Origin: Haladaptatus halobius
GTDB lineage: Archaea > Halobacteriota > Halobacteria > Halobacteriales > Haladaptataceae
Assembly: GCF_020618475.1 (NCBI RefSeq)
Contig: NZ_CP085338.1
Coordinates: 429,416 to 493,415, forward strand
DNA length: 64,000 bases
Direction: 5' to 3'
Below, one piece after another: positions 16,492 to 23,881 of the stretch; positions within the stretch are counted from its first letter, which is position 1, and the number at the start of each line of letters is the position of its first letter. The position numbers were made by a program, and so were the translations under genes. The notes below the pieces were generated by a model. The model did no database searches, was not told the origin of the DNA, and saw only the letters and a program-made list of their open reading frames with translations.

Positions 16492-17022
16492 ATGGATCGA
16501 GACACGCCACTGTCCCCAGAGACGGACGTCCTCGTCGATGCGAACGTCTTCATCGCGATCGGCCATCCGACGAACCCGCGGTACAAACGATTCCGGCGAG
16601 CAGTGCAAACCGCCGATGTCGTACTCAAGCTGCCTAACCGGGTTATCGGTGAGATCGGTGGTCCAGAGACAGATCGTGTCCAGATCGCCCTTGAGGAAGG
16701 ATGGGCCGAGGTCATCGACGCTCCAGCACCAACGGACGGGGATGCCGTCGCAGCGAGCGATATCGCCAGACGAACGATTGCAAACGAAACTGGCCGACCC
16801 GAACATGAGGTCGAAAAGACGGATACGATACTTGCAGGACTAGCCATCCAATTCTGTAGAGACCGTTCGACGGCAGGCGTCATCGTGCTTACCGACGACA
16901 AGCCAGCCAGGAAGGGTGTTGAACAGGCTGTTGCCACCCAAGGCTATACGGATGCGATTTCCGTATATGGAGTGGCGGACATCATCGGCGATGATCCCGG
17001 TGACTCGTTGCGATTGATCTAA
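16492..17022 (+). CDS. PIN-domain nuclease (putative toxin)
   Basis: The 176-residue protein keeps the acidic residues of a PIN RNase in the right order: Asp16 in VLVDANVF, Glu54 in RVIGEIGG, Asp111 in EKTDTILAGLA and Asp135/136 in VIVLTDDKPA. PIN toxins cut RNA, often tRNA or mRNA, with Mg2+. The upstream wHTH gene, 9 bases away, is the likely antitoxin and autoregulator. It is longer than VapC (about 130 residues) because of an insert around 60-100. It acts in the cytoplasm. Confidence 0.75.
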   Translation: MDRDTPLSPETDVLVDANVFIAIGHPTNPRYKRFRRAVQTADVVLKLPNRVIGEIGGPETDRVQIALEEGWAEVIDAPAPTDGDAVAASDIARRTIANETGRPEHEVEKTDTILAGLAIQFCRDRSTAGVIVLTDDKPARKGVEQAVATQGYTDAISVYGVADIIGDDPGDSLRLI

Positions 17023-17118
17023 GTGGTTTCCGGAAAGCAAGCTACCGACCGGACGTGTGACCATGAGTTCCATATCGTCGATGAATGAACAACAGATTCC
17101 AGATCGATATACGGTTGC

Positions 17119-17550
17119 CTACTCTATAGAGAAGGCATCGAAATCAGTCTGTTCACCACTCTTTGCGTCGCTTTCGACATCCGGTGGCGGCTCATCGGGT
17201 AGCTGTGTCTTAAGAAAGGACGCGTCATAGTCACTCAAATAGATGTTGAGTTCGGCTGCGGCGATCGTAACACTGTAGCCCCGATTGAGGAAGTGCTGGA
17301 CAACAGTGTCGAGTGCAGCGAAATCGATCTGCCATGCGTTGCCAGTCCACTGCCGGTGGGTTGTATCCCAGTCAAGTGCCTTGATGTCGGCTCTGTGCTC
17401 GTACGCAGCATCGAAGGTGATGATTTCTATGTTGTAGTCGTCGAATTCATACGTGTGGAAATGGAGATCACCTGTGCTGGACGTCCATGCGCTCACGACT
17501 CCGTCATCACTGGTTGCCACCCATAGATGTGAGGATTGCTGGGTCGTCAT
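17119..17550 (-). CDS. Conserved-looking acidic protein of unknown function
   Basis: The 143-residue protein is not recognised. It starts MTTQQSSHLWVATSDDGVVS and has aromatic-rich strands (LHFHTYEFDDYNIEIITFD, WTGNAWQIDF). A helical part, LDTVVQHFLNRGYSVTIAAA, follows, and the tail is disordered and acidic. Codon use and charge are like real haloarchaeal genes. It is divergent from the gene at 17676, and the two may share a promoter around 17551-17675. Confidence 0.55.
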   Translation of the reverse strand: MTTQQSSHLWVATSDDGVVSAWTSSTGDLHFHTYEFDDYNIEIITFDAAYEHRADIKALDWDTTHRQWTGNAWQIDFAALDTVVQHFLNRGYSVTIAAAELNIYLSDYDASFLKTQLPDEPPPDVESDAKSGEQTDFDAFSIE

Positions 17551-17675
17551 GGCTCCTCGACAGATACCGGTTGGGAACTCACCTCTTTAACGCCTTGTAC
17601 CTTTCAGATCCATCCCGTGGCGACCGTCGAGATAGTGAGCGAATATTCAAGACTGTTTATGAGAATACAGAGGAC

Positions 17676-18083
17676 ATGGCCGCGTTTCGTCGAGCAGGTA
17701 ATGAACAGGTCAACGTCTTCGACGTCGACGGTCTCTACCTGTTCAAGCACTACTTCGAGGGTGACGAAGTATTCGCTCAGCTCAAACCATACTACAACAA
17801 CCACCAGTACCGCTTTGAAGTTCCGCCTGAGGATTTCGACGGAATCCGAGCATTTCTCGATACCTATGGATATGGGCTGGTCGTGGTCGATGCGCTCAAT
17901 GCATTCGTCGTGGTCGTCACAAAGTATACAGCCCATCCGGACAACATCTTCAAAGCGTCAGTCATCCAGCGGAGTGTCGACGACTATAATTGCTTTCTGA
18001 TGACTGATCAGGTCGCCGTCGAACAGGCCGTCCACGAGGGGGCAGCCCGACTCACGGATACTGACCTCGAAAATCCATTTTGA
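17676..18083 (+). CDS. Conserved-looking protein of unknown function
   Basis: The protein has 135 residues from ATG 17676; the same frame is open from 17487 but the upstream part lacks the acidic bias. It reads NVFDVDGLYLFKHYFEGDEV..., RFEVPPEDFDGIRAFLDTYG, VVDALNAFVVVVTKYTAHPD and DYNCFLMTDQVAVEQAVHEG. This suggests a small alpha/beta domain. I do not recognise the family. It is head-to-head with the unknown gene at 17119-17550, with a transposase fragment just downstream. Confidence 0.5.
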   Translation: MAAFRRAGNEQVNVFDVDGLYLFKHYFEGDEVFAQLKPYYNNHQYRFEVPPEDFDGIRAFLDTYGYGLVVVDALNAFVVVVTKYTAHPDNIFKASVIQRSVDDYNCFLMTDQVAVEQAVHEGAARLTDTDLENPF

Positions 18084-18126
18084 ACCCGGTTAGGAATTAC
18101 GTGAATCATTCGTAGCACAGTCTTAG

Positions 18127-18264
18127 AAACACTATCGAACGCTGGATCAGGGACTCAAACGTTGGATCGACATTTTCTACGCTTCGTTTTCTGGCCACGA
18201 CGTTGCAACCATCACCAACTGGCTACGGCAATTCGCCTGGATGGGGAACCTGTACCTAAGTTAA
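18127..18264 (+). pseudogene. C-terminal fragment of a DDE transposase
   Basis: NTIERW followed, after a one-base shift near 18148, by GLKRWIDIFYASFSGHDVAT and TNWLRQFAWMGNLYLS before TAA is the C-terminus of a DDE-type IS transposase, with the glutamate of DDE in the first segment. No other part of the IS is nearby. The IS family (IS6-like or other) cannot be fixed from 45 residues. Confidence 0.45.
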
Positions 18265-18320
18265 TAGCACTGTTAGTAGTTGGATGATAATTAAATATTT
18301 GGTTACTGTTGTTGTACTGC

Positions 18321-19310
18321 ATGGCTTCACCGGGGACAGTCCGATTAATGACCGACCTCTGGGAGGACTCGTTGGATGGGATTTATCCGAGCGTCGACAT
18401 CGAAACAGGCGAGGTCACATATCCTGAAGCGAAAGCTCGTCTCGACGAACGCGACGGCTCTGCCTTCGAAGTGTTGGAAACGCTCGCAGAACAGGACCGG
18501 CTGCACCGAGAGTTTCAGGAGAAACAGTATATCTGTCCTCACTGCGAGACGAAGGGGATGCAGTATACGTCCGCCTGTCCGTCTTGTAGCTCTCCAGAGA
18601 CAATTCGGACGGAGCGATATCGTCATGCGGAGTGTGGTTTCGAAGGGATACACAACCAGTTCGTCGACGATGACGGCGTCGTTTGTCCAGAGTGTGAAAC
18701 AGTCCTCGAATCGCACGATTATCTGAAATCAGAGGCCGCAAATTTCTGCCAAAACTGTGATACTGTATTCGAAACGGCGGAACACCGACTCCTGTGCCGA
18801 GACTGTCGTCTTATCAGTCAACCGACACGTGCAACCGAACACATCCTCTACCAATACCATCTCACAGACCAGGGAGCAAAGTGGATCGAAGAGCAATTAA
18901 CCGCGCGACAGTTGGTCGCCGAAACACTGCAAAATAGAACGCTGCGGACGGAGATAGATACGACGGTGACTAATGGGTCGGGCGAGGAAGTTCCAGTTCA
19001 CGTCTTTGGGCAGGACGAACTGCTAAATAACCACGTCGTCGCTGCGGTATACGAACGACCGGACGAGGGTGACATTACAAACCTTCTAGCGATCGCGTTA
19101 GACGTAGACGCGCAAGCAATAGTGGTCACGACGTCTGGAACGGTCGTCGGAGAAGATATCGACCAGCTCATTACCAATGATCAGATGACGATCCTTCAGT
19201 TGACGAAAGACGATACGCTCCAACGTGAATACGAAATCATCTCTGATCCAACCACACGAAACTCAATCGTCGCCCGTATCGCCAACATCTTCGAACCGCA
19301 AACCGGATAG
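18321..19310 (+). CDS. Multi-zinc-ribbon protein with C-terminal output-like domain (TackOD1-like)
   Basis: The protein has 329 residues from ATG 18321. A TAATTAAATATTTGG TATA-like stretch lies about 25 bases before it, so the mRNA is probably leaderless. The N-terminus (MTDLWEDSLDGIYPSVDIETG) and the Cys pairs CPHC, CPSC, a Cys/His pair, CPEC, CQNC and CRDC (about 70-175) form three zinc ribbons. Residues 225-325 are an alpha/beta domain (VPVHVFGQDELLNNHVVAAV, AIVVTTSGTVVGEDIDQL). This order resembles the archaeal TackOD1 metal-binding output domain; that match is from memory and needs a profile search. Possible roles are signalling or nucleic-acid contact. Confidence 0.55.
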   Translation: MASPGTVRLMTDLWEDSLDGIYPSVDIETGEVTYPEAKARLDERDGSAFEVLETLAEQDRLHREFQEKQYICPHCETKGMQYTSACPSCSSPETIRTERYRHAECGFEGIHNQFVDDDGVVCPECETVLESHDYLKSEAANFCQNCDTVFETAEHRLLCRDCRLISQPTRATEHILYQYHLTDQGAKWIEEQLTARQLVAETLQNRTLRTEIDTTVTNGSGEEVPVHVFGQDELLNNHVVAAVYERPDEGDITNLLAIALDVDAQAIVVTTSGTVVGEDIDQLITNDQMTILQLTKDDTLQREYEIISDPTTRNSIVARIANIFEPQTG

Positions 19311-19316
19311 TCCACC

Positions 19317-19455
19317 GCGAGAGCCACTGGTTCTCGCAGGTAAGCGGTACTTGAACTGGGACAGTACCCAATTTGTCCGGGATGAGTTGTTTGTTCGCGG
19401 GGTTATCCTCGGCGAACTGTCGGTCGAGACGGTGGACGAGTGGCTTACGACATGA
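19317..19455 (+). pseudogene. C-terminal fragment of an unrecognised protein
   Basis: Without a start codon of its own, the frame reads EPLVLAGKRYLNWDSTQFVR and LFVRGVILGELSVETVDEWL before TGA. Composition is gene-like and unlike the GC-rich repeat that follows. It may be the tail of a gene cut by the insertion upstream. Confidence 0.35.
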
Positions 19456-19553
19456 ATTGAATAGCGGAATTGCAGAGTAGCGAGGCGAAAGTCTCACCCA
19501 GTGTGGCTGGTCCGGGGTCGATTCTTCACTCAATGACTGGTGTTCGTCAACGG

Positions 19554-19660
19554 CCCGCCCCGCTCGCCGCTGCCGCCCTCCGCGTCGCTCGCGACCGACC
19601 AGTCCGGGCCTGCGGCCTGCGGCCGTTCCGGGCGTCTGGTCTCGCCGCCAGCACCAAGCG
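19554..19660. repeat. GC-rich repeat block (also at 41920-42023)
   Basis: CGCTCGCGACCGACCAGTCC, TGCGGCCTGCGGCCGTTCCG and the following 35 bases up to CAGCACCAAGCGC are identical in 19554-19660 and 41920-42023. Partial copies lie at 4290 and 48728. The rest of 19661-19910 is GC-rich, without a convincing gene; a frame open from 19470 into the RPA-like gene is an artefact of this composition. Confidence 0.65.
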
Positions 19661-19910
19661 CGCGTCCGGTTGCGTCTCCCGCTGGTCGACGGACACGAAA
19701 CCGGCTTGTGTGCTGGCCGCTCGCGTCGGGCGGATCGCCGCGCGGTGCTGGTACTGTCCTTCAACAGAGCGCGCTCGCTTCGCGCCCAAGGGACGCTCGC
19801 GAAGGCGCAAAGCGAGCGCGCGGAGGAGATGGATGAGTTGTGACTCGTATAGAAGTGAGTCACGGAAAAGACACGGTAGGAGACGCGCCTTCGGAACAGG
19901 TAGAGTTCCA

Positions 19911-20774
19911 ATGAGTAGTAAACATACTATTGGTGAAAAAGTTTCGGTCGATGAACAGGCAATCAAATCTGACGAAGAGGAACAATTCGAGGGGGTTGAG
20001 AAAACACCCGAACTGCGGCCGTCGGTTGAGCAGACAATCCAAGGAAAAGTGGATACGAATCACCCAGATGGCGTTGGACGTGGACTGACGTTGGCGGCAA
20101 AAGAGCGGTTTGTGGCACGAGAAATGGAAATCACACGAACGCGTGAGCGGTGGGATCGGTCACAGGATTCGGAGCGGGAAGCGCAATGTCGGCGTGTGGC
20201 GGAAGCGGTGAGTCGAGAGCGGCGTTGTGCGTTCCAGGAGCGGGCGGCGAGTGTGGATCCGTGGTGTGACCCAGAGCGAGCAGATCCTCGTGAGGAGTTG
20301 GCTCAAGAGCAGTTGGCGGCGGTGAACAAGCAGGCAATGCGGTTAGCGAAGAAACTCGATGGGTGGTCGCGGGCAGCGATCAGTCGGCGGCTGGCTGAAC
20401 GCGTCGTGGATGGGGCAGGTGTGATGAGTGCAGTCGTCGGGGTGTCCGAAGAATTGCAGACGGCGCCCGGGCAGGTGATTCCGATCGCAGACGTACAGGA
20501 CGTCAATCGGAAGGAAGTGAGCATTCAGGGCGTCGTGAAAACGCTGTGGAAGCCATCGAGTCCAGCCATCCAACAAGTGGGATTACTTGAGGACGAGACG
20601 GGGACGATCAAGTTCACCGTGTGGCGAGCGTCACAGAAAACGATGGTGCGTGAGGGAGAGACCGTGGTGTTGCGATCAGTCGCGAAAAATTGGTACGAGG
20701 GGCGCGTCTCGGTGGCGGTGACTGGCTGGAGCGAGATTCACGTCCCTGGGCGCAGTCGGTGGTGGGAAACGTAG
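19911..20774 (+). CDS. RPA-like single-stranded-DNA-binding OB-fold protein
   Basis: The 287-residue protein has a charged N-terminal half (about 30-130) rich in Arg/Glu helices (ERFVAREMEITRTRERWDRS). A middle helical part (AMRLAKKLDGWSRAAISRRL) follows, then a C-terminal OB fold (about 190-280): IPIADVQDVNRKEVSIQGVV, DETGTIKFTVWRAS and RVSVAVTGWSEIHV. This OB fold is the archaeal RPA/nucleic-acid-binding type, so it should bind ssDNA in replication or repair. It is the best-preserved member of a replication cassette (RecA-like, PolB and Orc1 remnants at 21.0-22.7 kb). ATG 19911 is chosen because upstream codons come from the GC-rich repeat. Confidence 0.7.
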   Translation: MSSKHTIGEKVSVDEQAIKSDEEEQFEGVEKTPELRPSVEQTIQGKVDTNHPDGVGRGLTLAAKERFVAREMEITRTRERWDRSQDSEREAQCRRVAEAVSRERRCAFQERAASVDPWCDPERADPREELAQEQLAAVNKQAMRLAKKLDGWSRAAISRRLAERVVDGAGVMSAVVGVSEELQTAPGQVIPIADVQDVNRKEVSIQGVVKTLWKPSSPAIQQVGLLEDETGTIKFTVWRASQKTMVREGETVVLRSVAKNWYEGRVSVAVTGWSEIHVPGRSRWWET

Positions 20775-20819
20775 CCAGCTGATACAGACCTTCTTTTTGT
20801 TGAGTGCCGAGCCGACCCA

Positions 20820-20880
20820 GACCCCGCCGCCCCACCCTCCGCTCCGTGCTCGCGTCGCTGCGCGCGCAGCCACGACCGTA
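20820..20880. repeat. GC-rich 3' flank shared with 5373-5433
   Basis: CCCCGCCGCCCCACCCTCCG and the following CTCCGTGCTCGCG...GCGCGCGCAGCCACGACC occur after both RPA-like 3' ends (5325 and 20774). Each is preceded by a short oligo-T run (TTCTTTTTT / TTCTTTTTG), which could end transcription. Confidence 0.55.
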
Positions 20881-21065
20881 CTACCTAGATGAGACATCAA
20901 ATGAGAAACGTAGCAGTAGTGATAGCGAGGAGTAGGATAACCGCACAGACAGAGACGGTTAACCGCTTTTGCCGTCTACGCCGATGCCACTTTTCGAATT
21001 CGTACTTTCGTTTATGTGTCCTCCAGTAAATCCCCTGTTCACGATCACGAGTTAGAGATTCTTCA

Positions 21066-21296
21066 CTAGAGTCCACCGACATTTCGTGATGTGGTTTGAG
21101 ATGTTGATGGTATTTTCTCGCTCTGTTGGCTTTGTCTTCGTCGAAGAACTGTCTTCCATACGGACAGTGAGCCAGCACCATGTACAGAGACGTAGATGGT
21201 CGGTGTGTACGACTCGTCTACTGTGTATCCAGCCCCTGTCTCGGTCAGCGACCATCTCAGTATCTCGCCATCGAGATAATCGAATTTATACGCCAT
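21066..21296 (-). pseudogene. N-terminal fragment of a family B DNA polymerase
   Basis: MAYKFDYLDGEILRWSLTE, then YTVDESYTPTIYVSVHG, resembles the first 40 residues of the short haloarchaeal PolB proteins (a strand F-x-DGE, then W/Y and YTPxxYV). The rest of the roughly 700-residue polymerase is missing. After GAGSLS the frame is unrelated and stops at 21066. An overlapping frame (20897-21181) ends in a hydrophobic stretch VCAVILLLAITTATFLI but has no family resemblance. It sits 5 bases after the small gene at 21301, so the original operon order was RecA-like, small protein, PolB. Confidence 0.5.
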
Positions 21297-21300
21297 TGCC

Positions 21301-21573
21301 TCATCTCTCGGCGTTCAGGTCGTCCTCCAGATGATCAAGGCGGTCTTCGAGGTCGTCGATGTACTTCTGTTGCTCAAGGAGCATCGAGACGAGTGCCGGA
21401 ATCTCGACGAATTGATGGTTCTGCAACCCGCTGGCGTCAGCGTGTGCTCGGGCATCCTCAAAGAGGCGGTCGAATACCTCCTGGTCGCCGTGTCGAAGCG
21501 CACGGCGATAGTCTGCCCATCGAGATTCCATGGCGCTGAGTGCGTCCCGATAGGTTGGATTAGTACGACCCAT
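21301..21573 (-). CDS. Small coiled-coil protein of the replication cassette
   Basis: The protein has 90 residues from ATG 21573 (a GTG at 21579 is possible). It is entirely helical: MGRTNPTYRDALSAMESRW, RRALRHGDQEVFDRLFEDAR, then VEIPALVSMLLEQQ and a C-terminal coiled coil YIDDLEDRLDHLEDDL. Its start overlaps the RecA-like gene (stop at 21560) by 14 bases, and the PolB stub follows 5 bases later. The family function is unknown to me; a scaffold in the PolB operon is a guess from context. Confidence 0.6.
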   Translation of the reverse strand: MGRTNPTYRDALSAMESRWADYRRALRHGDQEVFDRLFEDARAHADASGLQNHQFVEIPALVSMLLEQQKYIDDLEDRLDHLEDDLNAER

Positions 21574-22234
21574 GCGCACTCACCTCCGTTGGAGAGTCCA
21601 CACCAGCAACCCCTGGGTGATGGGTCGTGAGCACGCGCTTCCAGAACGCGAGCGTCGTCTGCGCCATCCCATTCTCGAGTGGGTACACCAACGTCTCGTA
21701 TTCGTCGCCTGTGAAGCGTGGCCCGTACGGCGTCTGTTCGCACCGAATGATGTCATCTGCGCACTCTCGAATCGGAGCAGTCAGCGAATCGGCCGTGTGC
21801 TGGGTCACGAGCACGGGAATGTCGTACGTATCCGCAATCTCGCCGATGAGATCGACACCCGCCGAAAGCATTCGTTCACCGTCGCCACGCGGCAGATCCT
21901 CTGATCGATAGAACCAGTCAAATTTGGGGAGAACGACAACGGCTGTATCGTCCGTGAGTTCGGGTGCGAGATCCTGGCAGAGACTCTGGTGTTGCCACGG
22001 CGTGAACGCCCGAGCGATCCGAATACGGTCAAGAACACGCATCGACGGTGCGATTCTCGTCAGTGGTTCGGTGGTTCCGTGGCCGTGGGCGTCCACCCAG
22101 ACGGCCGAACCACCCGCGAGGAGCAGTTGGTCGAGGACGAGCGACTGTAACGCGCCGGTCGCTCGCTCGTCCGCCTCAAGTAGTGTGATTCCACTGTCGA
22201 GCGTTGGGAGTTCCGGTTGATCGTGGCGCATCAT
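21560..22234 (-). CDS. RecA/Rad51-fold protein without a Walker A motif
   Basis: The 224-residue protein looks like the core of a RecA-type ATPase: a strand-helix start (LDQLLLAGGSAVWVDAHGHG), IRIARAFTPWQHQSLCQDLA, a Walker-B-like hydrophobic strand TAVVVLPKFDWF and the conserved late strand DIPVLVTQHT. A P-loop GxxxxGK[ST] is absent, so ATP hydrolysis is unlikely. In archaea, PolB genes of accessory type are known to sit beside RecA-like ATPase genes, and a role in damage-related DNA synthesis has been proposed for such operons. Here PolB is broken, so the gene may be a leftover. ATG 22234 is chosen; ATG 22231 and GTG 22237 are alternatives. Confidence 0.6.
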   Translation of the reverse strand: MMRHDQPELPTLDSGITLLEADERATGALQSLVLDQLLLAGGSAVWVDAHGHGTTEPLTRIAPSMRVLDRIRIARAFTPWQHQSLCQDLAPELTDDTAVVVLPKFDWFYRSEDLPRGDGERMLSAGVDLIGEIADTYDIPVLVTQHTADSLTAPIRECADDIIRCEQTPYGPRFTGDEYETLVYPLENGMAQTTLAFWKRVLTTHHPGVAGVDSPTEVSAHGSY

Positions 22235-22306
22235 CACGAGTCAACATATCGTTGGGACGGTACATAGGCAAGACAGGGTGATTTCCAATCCTTCCGAAAG
22301 AAACGA

Positions 22307-22713
22307 TCAGCGGAGTCGATAGGTGCGAGTGCGATTCTTTCCCTCGGCGATAACCAGCCAATAGTGCTCCATTTTCTGCAGGTGGTTTCTGACAGTGCGA
22401 TTCGTCTTTGGGTCGTCAACGCGCTCCTGATACAACTCGTAAGGTTCCCAGGGTTTAGTTTGCCTTCTTCGTCCAAAATCTCGTAGAGGGCGCGCTGATG
22501 GTCATTAAGTTGGTCGATGGTTTTCTGGCGGACTTCGTGGCGACCATCGGGAACCGCTTCGTGGTCGATATCGGTGGTGATCTGGTCAGTATTCGCTTGG
22601 TCGGCACGACGTGCAGCATTTCTGAGGATGCCGATCGCGACCCGTGCGTCCCCGGCGGCGTCGGCGATGATGGCCAGTTGTTCGTTTTCGATAGCGTGTT
22701 CCGAAAGCGTTCG
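22307..22713 (-). pseudogene. Orc1/Cdc6 initiator, C-terminal fragment with a frameshift
   Basis: The minus strand reads NEQLAIIADAAGDARVAIGI (AAA+ lid region with sensor-2 Arg), then RQKTIDQLNDHQRALYEI and EGKLN. After a one-base shift near 22455 it reads EPYELYQERVDDPKTNRTVR and LQKMEHYWLVIAEGKN, up to YRLR and TGA at 22307. The second part is the winged-helix DNA-binding domain of archaeal Orc1/Cdc6. The ATPase core is missing. No origin repeats are visible nearby. With the RPA-like, RecA-like and PolB pieces this points to the remains of a plasmid-type replicon. Confidence 0.75.
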
Positions 22714-22742
22714 TAGATGCAGGTGCTACGCCCTGCATTGAG

Positions 22743-23168
22743 CTAATCGTTTCCAGAACAGTCGAGGTACACACACTTGTCCTCTTCCGGCAAGAAACAG
22801 TCGGGGCACTCTGACCGCCGATCGACGAGCATATCGAGGCGATTGGCAACTGTCTCGTCGATGACGGACTGGAGTTGGTTCGCTTCCGTTCGAAATGCCT
22901 CGACATCCAGGACAGAGACGAGAAATCGTTCGATAATACAGTACGTCTCAAGGGCAGTGCGCGCCCGTTCAGTCCCCCTGTCAGTGAGCGTGACTCCCTT
23001 GTACTTCTCGTGTGTAGCAAGGTCTTGGTTCGCAAGCTTGCCAACCATCTCGTTGGCACTTGCTGGACTCACGTCAAGTGCGTCCGCGATTGCACCGGTC
23101 GCTGCTGGCTCGTCGGCCACCTGCTGGAGCAGGTAAATTACCTTCAGATACTGATCCGCAGTGTTCAT
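22743..23168 (-). CDS. DtxR/MntR-family metal-dependent regulator
   Basis: The 141-residue protein has the DtxR winged helix (DQYLKVIYLLQQVADEPAAT, then VSPASANEMVGKLANQDL as recognition helix) and the dimerisation/metal domain with E-x-ECxxE/H-like ligands replaced by acidic residues. The C-terminal tail ends CPDCF...CVYLDC, a cluster of four Cys that might bind metal. The start overlaps the ferritin-like gene by 4 bases (ATGA), so both are one operon. Regulators of this family repress or activate iron/manganese genes when metal-bound. Palindromes of DtxR type lie at dps, at the fbp operon and at two further promoters in this region. Confidence 0.85.
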   Translation of the reverse strand: MNTADQYLKVIYLLQQVADEPAATGAIADALDVSPASANEMVGKLANQDLATHEKYKGVTLTDRGTERARTALETYCIIERFLVSVLDVEAFRTEANQLQSVIDETVANRLDMLVDRRSECPDCFLPEEDKCVYLDCSGND

Positions 23169-23665
23169 TGATCCTCACTCATAACTGCGGTCACTTCCTC
23201 GACGCCTTCAGCTTCTTCCTCGCGAATCTCCGCCAAGGTTGCGATGAGGCGGTCACGGTCGATGCTGAATGCCGTGTCGCTGTTCTCGATCGCTGTAATC
23301 AAATCGTCATAGAATTTGTACGCTGACTCCTCACCGTGGAGTTGATCGTAGAGGATATCGTCGAAATCTTCGGGTTTCGACTGGCTATAGCGCTGCGTGA
23401 CAAGCTGCTGAATACGATTGAATGGGATCGTCTCTGCATCTAGTTGGGTAATAAGTTCCTCAAGACGTTCTCGGTGTTCCGCTGATTCCTCGTTCGCATC
23501 CGTTAATAACGCTTGTACAGCGGGATCCGGCTCAAACTCATTACCGGTTGCGAGTGACTGGTAGTGGTTGCTGGCCCGTGCCTCGACGACCTCCTCCAAG
23601 ACGATTCCAATTTGGAGGAGGCGAACCAATTGGTGGTCCGATGTGACACGGTTCCCCACGTTCAT
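23165..23665 (-). CDS. Ferritin-like (rubrerythrin-type fold) protein
   Basis: The 166-residue protein is a four-helix bundle. Helix motifs are EEVVEARASNHYQSL (E, H), ESAEHRERLEELI (E-xx-H), LHGEESAYKFYDDLITAIE (E-xx-Y) and EEAEGVEEVTAVM. Glu and His residues are spaced as in di-iron ferritin-like proteins. It overlaps the DtxR regulator by 4 bases, suggesting that the regulator controls it. Upstream on the minus strand AATCTTTATCACC (about 23688-23698) could be the TATA box, about 26 bases before ATG 23665, giving a leaderless mRNA. Storage or oxidation of iron is likely. Confidence 0.75.
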   Translation of the reverse strand: MNVGNRVTSDHQLVRLLQIGIVLEEVVEARASNHYQSLATGNEFEPDPAVQALLTDANEESAEHRERLEELITQLDAETIPFNRIQQLVTQRYSQSKPEDFDDILYDQLHGEESAYKFYDDLITAIENSDTAFSIDRDRLIATLAEIREEEAEGVEEVTAVMSEDQ

Positions 23666-23810
23666 ATCCTCTGTTGGTTAGCGTCCGGTGATAAAGATTC
23701 CTTCCGAGGAGAGTTGGTGCCCCGCTCTCACCAGGCCAATATCGGTAACAATGCGCCACTATTTTTACTTGCATATTTATGATAATATTGCAGACAGCTA
23801 CGGATGGAAT

Positions 23811-23856
23811 TTTTAGGCAATCCGAAAAATGTTGATGTAGTGAGAAGTTATAAGAG
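23811..23856 (+). promoter_or_regulatory. dps promoter with an imperfect DtxR-type box upstream of TATA
   Basis: TTTTAGGCAATCCGAAAA (23811-23828) is an imperfect version of the palindrome found perfect at 32288-32305. It lies upstream of a TATA-like AGTTATAAGAG (23846-23856), which is 26 bases before ATG 23882. The mRNA is therefore likely leaderless. A site upstream of TATA would suit activation rather than roadblock repression. Confidence 0.5.
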
Positions 23857-23881
23857 GATAGCGCACCTATTACTGACTACG

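Noticed and set aside
19470-19910. 147-codon N-terminal extension of the RPA-like protein
   Set aside because: It is made of a GC-rich repeat found also at 41920; the family start with good composition is at 19911.
20897-21181. Small membrane protein on the minus strand
   Set aside because: It overlaps the PolB stub in another frame; the hydrophobic end alone is not enough, and no homologue is known to me.
22307-22713. Active replication origin at the Orc1/Cdc6 gene
   Set aside because: The gene is a frameshifted fragment, and no origin-recognition-box repeats are visible around it.
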